A model generated the notes under the pieces. That model was not told the origin of the DNA. It saw only the letters and a program-made list of their open reading frames with translations, and searched no databases. A DNA stretch of 5,857 nucleotides from Chitinophagaceae bacterium (GTDB taxonomy: Bacteria > Bacteroidota > Bacteroidia > Chitinophagales > Chitinophagaceae): contig JANXWM010000128.1 in the NCBI GenBank assembly GCA_025351145.1, forward strand, positions 1 through 5,857. Direction: 5' to 3'. Shown here piece after piece: positions 1 to 5,857 of this stretch. A program made the translations under genes and the position numbers. Position 1 is the first letter of the stretch. Each line of letters starts with the position of its first letter.

Positions 1-746
1 GCCGTTTGCTTGACCTTGTTTCTGTAAAAGCTTTACATCTTTCTTCTGTTGATACACTTGTGCTGGATGAAGCCGACAAAATGCTTAACCTCGGCTTTAA
101 AGAAGAGATCAGTAAAATCTTTTCACTGCTGCCGGTAAAGCGGCAAAACCTGCTCTTCTCCGCCACGCTGGGCAAGGATATTGATACCATTACCGAACTG
201 CTTTTACATAACCCGTTAAAGATTGAAATAATTGATGAAGATGATAACCTTGACCTTATAAAACAACTCGCTTATTCAGTGGCCGAAGAAAGAAAAGGGC
301 CATTGCTGCGCTGGTTAATTAAAGAACAAAATATGCAGCAGGTGCTGGTATTTACTTCTTCAGTTCACAGGGCTGACAGTGTGGTGGAAAAACTAAAAAT
401 AAATGGCATTGAAGCTGCGGCATTGCACAGCAAAAAAGGCCAGGGAACGAGGACAGATACACTCAATAATTTTAAGGCAGGCAAACTTCGGGTGCTCGTA
501 GCGACCGATCTTGCATCGCGTGGTATTGACATACAATTTCTGCCTTACGTAATTAACTATGAACTGCCCCGCTCCCCAAAAGATTACATACACCGCATTG
601 GCCGAACAGGGCGTGCAGAATCTGCCGGAGAAGCTATCTCATTAGTAAGCGAAGAAGAGCAGCATCACTTTAAAATTATTCAAAAAAAGATGGGCAAAAA
701 AGTTGCATTAAATGAAACGGATGCAATTGATTTGAAGGGCTATTAA
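1..746 (+). CDS. DEAD-box ATP-dependent RNA helicase, RhlE-like (5' end outside the window)
   Basis: Predicted ATP-dependent RNA helicase that unwinds or remodels RNA duplexes in the cytoplasm, as in ribosome assembly or RNA decay. The reading frame is already open at the left edge: the first full codon is Arg at 3-5, giving GRLLDLV, typical of motif Ib, so the real start and the Q and Walker A motifs lie upstream. Visible motifs in order: DEAD box (VLDEADKM, DEAD at 66-77), SAT motif III (159-167), motif IV (VLVFTSS, about 339-359), motif V (VATDLASRGID, about 498-530), motif VI (HRIGRTGR, 591-614). All key residues are intact. The protein ends only about 43 residues after motif VI, without the long basic tail of many RhlE or CsdA proteins, so this is a compact core form. 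It converges with the amylase gene. The family is certain; the exact orthologue and RNA target are not. Confidence 0.95.
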   Translation, partial: RLLDLVSVKALHLSSVDTLVLDEADKMLNLGFKEEISKIFSLLPVKRQNLLFSATLGKDIDTITELLLHNPLKIEIIDEDDNLDLIKQLAYSVAEERKGPLLRWLIKEQNMQQVLVFTSSVHRADSVVEKLKINGIEAAALHSKKGQGTRTDTLNNFKAGKLRVLVATDLASRGIDIQFLPYVINYELPRSPKDYIHRIGRTGRAESAGEAISLVSEEEQHHFKIIQKKMGKKVALNETDAIDLKGY

Positions 747-766
747 TGGGGCGTATTTTATGCGAA

Positions 767-804
767 AGCTTTTCTGCGCTTCAATCTGCGCTTAGATAAA
801 AGCT
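767..804. terminator. Imperfect hairpin in the convergent gap, possible bidirectional terminator
   Basis: Outer arms AGCTTTT (767-773) and AAAAGCT (798-804) are perfect reverse complements, and an inner GCGC/GCGC pair (776-779 and 788-791) can form inside, with unequal internal loops. It begins 21 nt after the helicase stop and lies 77 nt beyond the 3' end of the oppositely oriented amylase gene, a sensible place for termination of both. There is no long GC stem followed by a T-run, so termination is an inference from location. Its right arm belongs to repeat copy A. Confidence 0.3.
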
Positions 805-869
805 CAGTCATATTCCAAATGTATAAGAGTGCGACGCAACGGAAGTTTCATACATATTCTTCTGCCCGG
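783..869 (+). repeat. Intergenic repeat copy A (about 87 bp)
   Basis: This copy has four parts: a 24-nt left block (783-806, ending AAAAGCTCA), a 14-nt spacer containing TCCAAA, the 19-nt core at 821-839 with one change (GTATAAGAG in place of GTACAAGAG), and a 30-nt right part containing ATATTCT and ending GCCCGG. Aligned by hand with the reverse complement of copy D it is the same length, and 69 of 88 columns are identical: left block 22 of 24, core 18 of 19. The similarity to copy C runs from AGCT at 801 to about 868. It fills most of the convergent helicase/amylase gap and ends 11 nt before the amylase stop codon. Confidence 0.85.
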
Positions 870-880
870 CTCAAAATAAA

Positions 881-2215
881 TCATGCAATTACATACACTG
901 CATAGCCACGTGGCGGCGCCCAAAATTCTGCGTTACCATTTGCATCGGTCCATTCATCTTCTGGTTTGCCTAAATCGTTTTTACCTCTCCATGCTATTGC
1001 TTCAAACCTTGCATTAACGGTATTGGTTTTTACGTGCCTGCCCTGCCAGTTATCGCCATTATTGTTGAGTACAAAAACGAGCCCGGGCTGGTTATTTACA
1101 CCTTCTCTCTCCATAATATAAACATCATCATCGGTGTACAATATATCTTTGTTGCCAACTGCATATTGTTCGTGCACTTTTATTAATGCGGCAATGCCGT
1201 TCTGCGTTTCTTCCTGTGCAAGGTTAAGGTTAAAATAATCATACCAAAACACACAGGGATAACCTTCGTGCGTAAGTATCCAGGCATAAGCCATCATCTT
1301 ATCGTTAACCACAGGGTTTGTACGCATAATATCATGGTTCTCCACAAACGTAACCGCACTGGATGGCCGGTCGTCGCTTAGTGTACCGCCCGAAATCATA
1401 TTCATCATGCTGTATCCATAATCATCACAGAGGTTTTTGAGCTTATCCCTCAATGGAAAATCAAATGCAGTTCCGGGATTGTCGCTCCAGTTATTTACTT
1501 CATCCAGCCATTGATCAATGGTTTGATCATTATCCCAGCATTCACCCACACCAAACGGGGCAAAGTTGGTTGTATGTTCTTTTGTATAAATCCTCTCGAG
1601 TATTGACTTCACTAACCAACCACTATAACCCAAAACAAAATCATACCTGAAACCATCAAATCTAATATCCTCAATCATCCATCTTGCCAGTTCAAGCATT
1701 TCGCTGTACACATAAGGGTGACGGTGACACAGGTCGGGTATTTCTCCAAATTCCTTATCGTCCCATCTTTCAAATGAAGAGGGATGAAAGCATGTCCAGT
1801 CTCTTGCAAACTTGCCGCTGGCAGGTGTAAACTTTGTCCATCTAAGTTTATTGTCCAGCGGGTTTACCTCCTGCTCATCAGCGCCGTTGCTGTGATTCAA
1901 AACAAAGTCGGCATACACCTGCATACGGTTATCGTGAATGGCTTTTATCAAATCAATCAATTCGTCTTTTGAGCCAAACCATGTTTTAACCGAACCCTTT
2001 TGATCAAATTCTCCAAGGTCGTAAAAGTCATAAGGGTCATAGCCCATAGACATACCACCAATGTTGGCAGCTTTATTCGCAGGTGGAAGCCAGAGTGCAG
2101 TAAAGCCTGTTGCTTGCAAAGAAGGAATTTTAGCTTTTACAAAATTCCACCATTCAAATTCCTGGTTTTCTTCTTTAGGGCAATCCCAGTAAAACGCCTG
2201 TAGCATTACACCCAT
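881..2215 (-). CDS. Cytoplasmic alpha-amylase, glycoside hydrolase family 13 (GH13_7-like)
   Basis: Predicted endo-acting alpha-1,4-glucan hydrolase of 444 residues that attacks starch, glycogen or maltodextrin. The N-terminus (MGVMLQAFYWD) has no signal peptide, so it should act in the cytoplasm. All four GH13 regions are present: I, YADFVLNH (101-108); II, FDGFRYD with nucleophile Asp192 and Arg190; III, GVGECWD with acid/base Glu225; IV, FVENHD with Asp295. Domain B lies about 109-175 and a beta-sandwich domain C about 350-444. QAFYWD, MGYDPYDFYDLGEF, KTWFGSKDELI and PDLCH closely resemble archaeal (Pyrococcus/Thermococcus) GH13_7 enzymes as I remember them. N107, D152 and D161 sit where calcium ligands lie there. 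His144 and Cys163 match two of the three zinc ligands; the third position is Glu149. The start is the ATG at 2215-2213; Met4 is an alternative. Only an A-rich leader precedes it, with no clear Shine-Dalgarno. Subfamily assignment is inferred. Confidence 0.93.
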   Translation of the reverse strand: MGVMLQAFYWDCPKEENQEFEWWNFVKAKIPSLQATGFTALWLPPANKAANIGGMSMGYDPYDFYDLGEFDQKGSVKTWFGSKDELIDLIKAIHDNRMQVYADFVLNHSNGADEQEVNPLDNKLRWTKFTPASGKFARDWTCFHPSSFERWDDKEFGEIPDLCHRHPYVYSEMLELARWMIEDIRFDGFRYDFVLGYSGWLVKSILERIYTKEHTTNFAPFGVGECWDNDQTIDQWLDEVNNWSDNPGTAFDFPLRDKLKNLCDDYGYSMMNMISGGTLSDDRPSSAVTFVENHDIMRTNPVVNDKMMAYAWILTHEGYPCVFWYDYFNLNLAQEETQNGIAALIKVHEQYAVGNKDILYTDDDVYIMEREGVNNQPGLVFVLNNNGDNWQGRHVKTNTVNARFEAIAWRGKNDLGKPEDEWTDANGNAEFWAPPRGYAVYVIA

Positions 2216-2354
2216 TTTCTTTGTGTTTTAATGATGCGTTAAGTTAATCACTTTATGCTGTATTTGCAAGCGGGGCATACAACTGCGGGCAGGGTTAACA
2301 ATATAATAATGAACTTTTTTTGTTACCAGCATTCGATGCCCTGATCATCGTTCC

Positions 2355-2394
2355 TTGCGTCGCACTCTTGTACCGCAGAATAGCTATGAGCTTT
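2355..2394 (-). repeat. Intergenic repeat copy B (shorter)
   Basis: On the minus strand this reads AAAGCTCA (2394-2387), a 13-nt spacer, then the exact 19-nt core GTACAAGAGTGCGACGCAA (2373-2355). The block-spacer-core arrangement matches copies A and D, where the same AAAGCTCA lies 14-15 nt before the core. After the core it diverges (GGAACGATGATCAG) and lacks the ATATTCT part, so it is a truncated or variant member. Upstream of AAAGCTCA it carries GTGCAGCCT instead of the CTTAG-type block of A and D, a feature shared with copy C. Confidence 0.8.
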
Positions 2395-2455
2395 AGGCTG
2401 CACATGCAAGCTGCTGTATTTTTTGCCAGCGGCTTATAGCGTGCAGCCTGTAGCT
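2389..2455. repeat. Nested imperfect palindrome between repeat copies B and C
   Basis: Arms 2389-2403 (AGCTTTAGGCTGCAC) and 2441-2455 (GTGCAGCCTGTAGCT) are complementary at 13 of 15 positions. Inside, 2408-2416 (AAGCTGCTG) pairs with 2427-2435 (CAGCGGCTT) with one G-T wobble, leaving a 10-nt T-rich loop at 2417-2426 and a small internal loop (2404-2407 and 2436-2440). With the perfect 19-bp inverted cores outside (2355-2373 and 2473-2491), the segment 2355-2491 could fold as one long cruciform or RNA hairpin. Confidence 0.75.
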
Positions 2456-2520
2456 GAATAATGTTCCAAAACGTACAAGAGTGCGACGCAACGGAAGCTT
2501 CATGTATATTCTTTGGCCTG
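2451..2520 (+). repeat. Intergenic repeat copy C
   Basis: This has the exact 19-nt core at 2473-2491. Before it are AGCT and TTCCAAAA, matching AGCT...TTCCAAA of copy A with a one-base length difference. After it, CGGAAGCTTCAT and TATATTCTT match copy A apart from a few transitions. The end GGCCTG corresponds to GCCCGG in A and D. It is in direct orientation to A and inverted relative to B and D. Confidence 0.85.
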
Positions 2521-2608
2521 ACCTATAAAAATTCTCTGTAAAACTTCGGCGTAGCAATGGCTTCAAAATTATTATATCGTAAACTTTAAATTACTTCACC
2601 AAATTCTG

Positions 2609-2638
2609 TTGATTTCGGTCGTGATAGTTGTACCTTAA
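2609..2638 (+). promoter_or_regulatory. Candidate Bacteroidota-type promoter for the propeller/phosphoesterase gene
   Basis: TTG at 2609-2611 and TACCTTAA at 2631-2638 are separated by 19 bp. This approximates the Bacteroidota sigma factor pattern of a -33 TTG/TTTG and a -7 TAnnTTTG, though the last two bases of the -7 element do not match. Transcription would start around 2645, leaving a leader of about 25 nt before the ATG at 2669. No Shine-Dalgarno is seen in that leader, which is usual in this phylum. Placement fits, but the match is partial. Confidence 0.35.
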
Positions 2639-2668
2639 TCGCCTCTTAATTCATTTAAACATTTAGCT

Positions 2669-5419
2669 ATGTCAAGGTTTTTTCTTTGCCTTTTATCCTT
2701 CTGCATATTGGTTTATCTGCCAGGTTTGGCGCAATTGAAAACCTTATCTGTTCCGGGCAATGCTGAGTTTACGCATATTGATAAAAACGGCATTTCTGTT
2801 TTGCCCAGCGGCCGGTATGTAACACCTGCAGGAAAAACGATCCCGATTTCGCATGACCCTTTTGGCATGGCCGTTTCGCCCGATGGCAGCAAAACCGTAA
2901 CCTTGCATGACGGCGTTTTTACCGTGATTGACAATGAAACTTTGAAGAGCACCATGGTGGGTTGGGTTGGCGATATACCCGGCAGCGACCGGCCTGCTTT
3001 TGAGCGAAAAGTTTATGAGCAGGCAATTCCGTCGCCACTGGCAAACGGCTCTTTCCTGGGCGTTGCTTTTGGTAAAGACAACAAAACCGTTTTCCTTAGT
3101 GCAGGCGATAATGGATCGGTGATTGTGTACGATATTGAAAACTTTAAAAGGCTCGATTCTATTTCATTAAACGGTGTAGTGGATGGCGTGGATTTTGGCG
3201 ACAGCTTTACAAGTGACCTTGTGTACAACGATAACACAAATGAATTGCTGGTACTCGACCGCGGCAATTTCAGGATGGTAAGGATAGACCTTGCAACAAG
3301 AAAAATTACCGCTTCCATACCAACCGGCAGGCAGCCTTTCGGTTTGGCATTAAGCCCAGACCATCAGCTTGCATTTGTAGCAAATGTGGGTATGTATGAT
3401 TATCCTTTGATAGGGGATATTACACCACAGAATTACGACAGCATGTTGCTGCCCTGGCACCCTTATGGTAATGGAACCAAAGAGTCTATTAACGGCTACA
3501 AATTAAATGGCAGGAATATACCCGGTGTTGGCAGCCCGCTTGCACCAGAGGCCATGAGCGTGTATGTGATTGACCTTGCAAAAAACAAAGTAACAGACCG
3601 CTACAAACCCGGTTACCAGATTGGCGAAATGATTGAAGGTGCTGAAGTGGTTGGCGGTGCAAGCCCTAACTCACTTGTTGTTGGTAAAGAGTATGCTTAT
3701 GTTACCAATGCTACCAACGATAATATTACCATTATTGATTACAGGGAACATAAACTGGCGGGGAATATCCCGGTTAAGGTTGCCCCGATGATCGACAAAT
3801 ATCGCGGCCTGTTGCCCTTTGGTATCACTATGAGTGCAGATGAAAAAACATTGTATGTGGCATTGCTTGGCTTTAATGCAGTTGCGGTAATTGATATTGA
3901 AACAAAGACCACAAAGGGTTTGATACCAACCGGCTGGGGCCCTTCAAGGGTGCGTGTTTCGCCTGATGGAAAAAATTTGTACGTGGTTTCCATTCGTGGT
4001 TATGGTGCTGGCCCGAATGGTGGAAAAGATTATAAAGTTACTGAAGTAGGCACTTATATTGGCGATGTGCAAATGGGCACTTTTCAAAAGATACAAATCC
4101 CCGATGCTGTTGAATTAACCAGCTTTACAAAAAAGGCAATCGCAAATACTTTTACTGTGGCCGATGCAAAAGACGACCCTAAAAATCCTTTACCTGTTTT
4201 ACCCGGCATAAGAAAAAGCCCCATTAAATACATCGTGTACATCACCAAAGAAAACCGCACTTACGATGAGGTACTTGGCCAGATGAAAACCGGCAACGGC
4301 GATTCAACTATTGCCCGGTTTGGAGTGAATGTAAACATCATGGGCAAGGATAAAACAGCCGTGCATGTAAACGTGGCTCCCAATCACTTAAAGATCGCCG
4401 GTAAGTTTGCTTTCTCCGATAACTTTTATTGCGACAGTGATGCCTCCATTCATGGCCACCACTGGATGATGGGCGTTATACCCAACGAGTGGGTTGAAGC
4501 CAATTCAAGTGTAGATAAAACCGCTAAACCATTTTCCAAAGCATCCGGCAGAAGGTTCCCCGGTTCTACCGGCAGCATGGATCCTGAAGACTACGCAGAA
4601 AGGGGCGGTATTTGGGAAGCGATGGACCGCAGCAAAGTTTCTTTTTACAATTTTGGCGAAGCCAACGAAACAGCGCATAACCGCGAAGACTGGTACGATA
4701 CTGCTACCGGTTCGGGTCATGGTGTAATGGTTCCCATGCAAAAGGCGCTGTGGCCAAAAACAAGCCACAACTATGCGGGTTTTAATACCAATATTCCCGA
4801 TCAGTTTCGCGTACAGCAGTTTGAAACTGAGTTCACCAAAATGTGGTTAACAGGCAAAAAGCAAATGCCCTCGCTCGTTACAATCCAGTTGCCAAACGAT
4901 CATACCGCAGGCCCAAGGCCGGAAGATGGTTACCCCTTTTATCATTCTTATGTGGCCGACAATGATCTTGCGCTTGGCCGCATTATCCAGTTTCTTTCCG
5001 GCACGCCTTACTGGAAAAATATGCTGGTAGTTGTTACCGAAGATGACCCGCAGGGCGGCGTTGACCATATAGATGCACACCGCAGTATATTAATGCTGGC
5101 AGGGCCTTATGTAAAGCATGGTTACACCTCGCATGAGCACGCCAATTTTGGTTCAATTTTAAAAATGATCTACAACATTCTCAACGTGCCTTATGTAAAC
5201 CAGTACGATGCTACTGCAACGGGTTTGCAGGATTTCTTTACAGGCAAGCCAGATTACTCAACCTATTCCCCGCTCATCCCTTCAAAGGAAGTTTTTGATG
5301 CAAATTTGGCCATGAAAAAATACCACCGCGATATAGACTGGAGAACCGTTACAAAAGGCGTAGAGATGGACGATGAAGATGATCAGCGCAAGGCAAACCG
5401 CGCCCAGCAAAAGCCATAG
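2669..5419 (+). CDS. Exported bifunctional YncE/YVTN beta-propeller and alkaline-phosphatase-superfamily phosphoesterase
   Basis: Protein of 916 residues, predicted periplasmic or secreted. Residues 1-21 form a signal peptide (hydrophobic 4-17, cleavage likely after Ala21 in GLAQ); no lipobox, so not a lipoprotein. Residues about 60-445 are YVTN/YncE-like propeller blades with recurring PFG-x-x-x-SPD and YVTN-like strands, e.g. 62-93, 222-241, 343-356, 382-409 and 423-440. Residues about 518-860 form a PF04185-type phosphoesterase domain: YITKENRTYDEVLG (524-537), where E528 and N529 are probable metal ligands; DASIHGHHW (591-599), with Ser593 a candidate nucleophile by recalled similarity; LPNDHTAGPRPEDG (741-754); VADNDLALGRI; and TEDDPQGGVDHIDAHR (790-805), likely metal ligands. 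The tail is charged (901-916) and shows no obvious sorting domain. Homologues carry the name bifunctional YncE/alkaline phosphatase family protein. Substrate unknown. The ATG fits the signal peptide. Monocistronic by context. Confidence 0.92.
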   Translation: MSRFFLCLLSFCILVYLPGLAQLKTLSVPGNAEFTHIDKNGISVLPSGRYVTPAGKTIPISHDPFGMAVSPDGSKTVTLHDGVFTVIDNETLKSTMVGWVGDIPGSDRPAFERKVYEQAIPSPLANGSFLGVAFGKDNKTVFLSAGDNGSVIVYDIENFKRLDSISLNGVVDGVDFGDSFTSDLVYNDNTNELLVLDRGNFRMVRIDLATRKITASIPTGRQPFGLALSPDHQLAFVANVGMYDYPLIGDITPQNYDSMLLPWHPYGNGTKESINGYKLNGRNIPGVGSPLAPEAMSVYVIDLAKNKVTDRYKPGYQIGEMIEGAEVVGGASPNSLVVGKEYAYVTNATNDNITIIDYREHKLAGNIPVKVAPMIDKYRGLLPFGITMSADEKTLYVALLGFNAVAVIDIETKTTKGLIPTGWGPSRVRVSPDGKNLYVVSIRGYGAGPNGGKDYKVTEVGTYIGDVQMGTFQKIQIPDAVELTSFTKKAIANTFTVADAKDDPKNPLPVLPGIRKSPIKYIVYITKENRTYDEVLGQMKTGNGDSTIARFGVNVNIMGKDKTAVHVNVAPNHLKIAGKFAFSDNFYCDSDASIHGHHWMMGVIPNEWVEANSSVDKTAKPFSKASGRRFPGSTGSMDPEDYAERGGIWEAMDRSKVSFYNFGEANETAHNREDWYDTATGSGHGVMVPMQKALWPKTSHNYAGFNTNIPDQFRVQQFETEFTKMWLTGKKQMPSLVTIQLPNDHTAGPRPEDGYPFYHSYVADNDLALGRIIQFLSGTPYWKNMLVVVTEDDPQGGVDHIDAHRSILMLAGPYVKHGYTSHEHANFGSILKMIYNILNVPYVNQYDATATGLQDFFTGKPDYSTYSPLIPSKEVFDANLAMKKYHRDIDWRTVTKGVEMDDEDDQRKANRAQQKP

Positions 5420-5437
5420 GTTAAAGAGATTTATGTA

Positions 5438-5524
5438 CCGGGCTTTAGAATATCTATTAAGCATTGTTGCGTCGCACTCTTGTACGGTTGGATTATGAAT
5501 TGAGCTTTTACCTAAGCGTAGATT
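5438..5524 (-). repeat. Intergenic repeat copy D (87 bp)
   Basis: Read on the minus strand: left block 5524-5501 ending AAAAGCTCA, a 15-nt spacer with TCATAATCCAA, the exact 19-nt core at 5485-5467, then a 29-nt part with ATATTCT ending GCCCGG. It aligns with copy A end to end at equal length. It starts 19 nt after the phosphoesterase stop codon and is inverted relative to that gene. Its left block overlaps the first 21 bases of the 60-bp tandem unit (5504-5524), so the two structures are physically joined. Confidence 0.85.
5442..5462 (+). terminator. Weak hairpin after the phosphoesterase gene, possible terminator
   Basis: GCTTTAGA (5442-5449) pairs with TCTA (5453-5456) and AAGC (5459-5462), an eight-pair stem with a 3-nt loop and a two-T bulge, beginning 23 nt after the stop codon. 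The position suits a terminator, but the stem is AT-rich and no clean T-run follows. The hairpin falls within repeat D and may be a property of that repeat. Confidence 0.3.
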
Positions 5525-5624
5525 TAGAAGAACTGTTTCGTGGAGACACGAACCAGGGCGAAGGCTTTTACCTAAGCGTAGATTTAGAAGAACTGTTTCG
5601 TGGGGACACGAACCAGGGCGAAGG
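5504..5624. repeat. 60-bp tandem duplication, two units with internal GNRA-loop hairpins
   Basis: Unit 1 (5504-5563) and unit 2 (5564-5623) are identical except for A5544 against G5604; one further base of a third unit follows. Each unit contains a hairpin, 5533-5556 and 5593-5616: CTG-t-TTCGTG pairs with CACGAA-c-CAG, nine pairs with one T/C mismatch, closed by GAGA in unit 1 and GGGA in unit 2. Both loops fit GNRA, so the only difference leaves the fold intact. The first 21 bases of each unit are the left block of repeat D, so the duplication extends that repeat. Confidence 0.9.
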
Positions 5625-5628
5625 ATAA

Positions 5629-5857
5629 CAACAAATGTTCAATAGCGTAATATCTGCTGGAACCATTGCTGATATTGATTTATAACCGAAATTTATTCCG
5701 TCAGCCAGCCTATTGTCAAACCTTTTGTGTGTGTCCAGGGAAGCTGCCATTGTGATGAGAGCAGGTCTCTCGATGGGAGAAGCAGAGCAACCCTCACCAT
5801 CAAACCGGTTGTATGCTGCGTTGTTCGCAAGAACAGGGTAGTGAACGATACAGCAGG
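5629..5857. other. Right-edge non-coding or unresolved segment, possibly structured RNA
   Basis: No gene can be called. A GNRA-capped hairpin is visible at 5822-5835 (TGTTC-GCAA-GAACA), and CTCTC/GGGAG can pair around 5767-5779. GTGTG at 5727-5731 or 5729-5733, followed by TCCAGGG, resembles the GUGYG start of group II introns, which together with GNRA hairpins suggests, weakly, the 5' domain of such an intron whose reverse transcriptase would lie beyond the window. Against this, a minus-strand frame is open from the window edge to a stop near 5568 (about 95 codons), other frames are also partly open, and none is recognisable. The character of this stretch is undecided. Confidence 0.3.

Larger units (their letters stand above)
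2216..2668. other. Divergent intergenic region without a gene (453 bp)
   Basis: No reading frame here resembles a protein. It separates the divergently transcribed amylase and propeller/phosphoesterase genes and must hold both promoters. It contains repeat copies B and C in inverted orientation with a nested palindrome between them (listed separately). B starts 140 nt upstream of the amylase start and C ends 149 nt upstream of the phosphoesterase start, so the pair sits almost centrally. The flanks are AT-rich. A promoter candidate is visible only on the phosphoesterase side. Confidence 0.8.

Noticed and set aside
393..593. Minus-strand ORF inside the helicase gene
   Set aside because: It is antisense to conserved motifs IV-VI of the helicase, resembles no known protein, and is explained as a shadow frame.
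2216..2340. Promoter for the amylase gene
   Set aside because: On the minus strand TATATTGT lies near 2300, but it matches TAnnTTTG poorly and has no TTG at a suitable distance upstream, so I could not support a site.
2355..2491. Insertion sequence or transposon remnant
   Set aside because: There is no transposase fragment and no recognisable target-site duplication; only the inverted repeat structure is supported.
2702..2704. Lipoprotein lipobox at Cys12 (LSFC) of the phosphoesterase signal peptide
   Set aside because: The residue before Cys is Phe, not Gly/Ala/Ser, and the Cys lies in mid hydrophobic core; cleavage after Ala21 fits better.
3013..3318. 101-codon minus-strand ORF inside the propeller/phosphoesterase gene, and several shorter ones elsewhere in it
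   Set aside because: They lie wholly antisense to a well-supported CDS, show no recognisable motifs and have no initiation context.
5504..5624. CRISPR array
   Set aside because: The 60-bp units abut directly with no unique spacers, and there are only two units.
5568..5750. 60-codon minus-strand ORF, open further to the window edge
   Set aside because: It ends within the 60-bp tandem repeat, is unrecognised, and lies over sequence with other open frames and hairpins. Not called a gene, but kept as an alternative in the edge-region entry.

Overview
The window looks like chromosomal DNA of a Bacteroidota bacterium, most likely a Chitinophagaceae relative. This is inferred from moderate GC, AT-rich gene starts without Shine-Dalgarno sequences, a Bacteroidota-style promoter candidate, and the kinds of proteins encoded. 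No taxonomic marker gene is present, so the placement is tentative.

Layout: (1) 1-746, +, the 3' part of an RhlE-like DEAD-box RNA helicase whose 5' end lies outside the window. (2) 747-880, a short convergent gap. (3) 881-2215, -, a complete cytoplasmic GH13 alpha-amylase that resembles the archaeal (GH13_7) type. (4) 2216-2668, a 453-bp divergent gap with no gene. (5) 2669-5419, +, a complete exported two-domain protein: a YVTN/YncE-like beta-propeller fused to an alkaline-phosphatase-superfamily phosphoesterase. (6) 5420-5857, 438 bp with no convincing gene, holding repeats, a 60-bp tandem duplication with hairpins, and a possibly structured edge sequence.

The three genes have different orientations or wide spacing and do not form an operon or an evident pathway. 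They look like independent units: RNA remodelling, intracellular alpha-glucan breakdown, and an envelope phosphoesterase.

The most notable signal is intergenic. A repeat family built around the 19-mer GTACAAGAGTGCGACGCAA occurs four times (A 783-869 +, B 2355-2394 -, C 2451-2520 +, D 5438-5524 -), with at least one copy in every intergenic gap and none seen in the genes. A and D are alignable over 87 bp each. B and C form an inverted pair enclosing a nested palindrome. D abuts two 60-bp tandem units, each with a GNRA-loop hairpin. This looks like a dispersed, non-coding, possibly RNA-structured element. I could not check whether it is already described.
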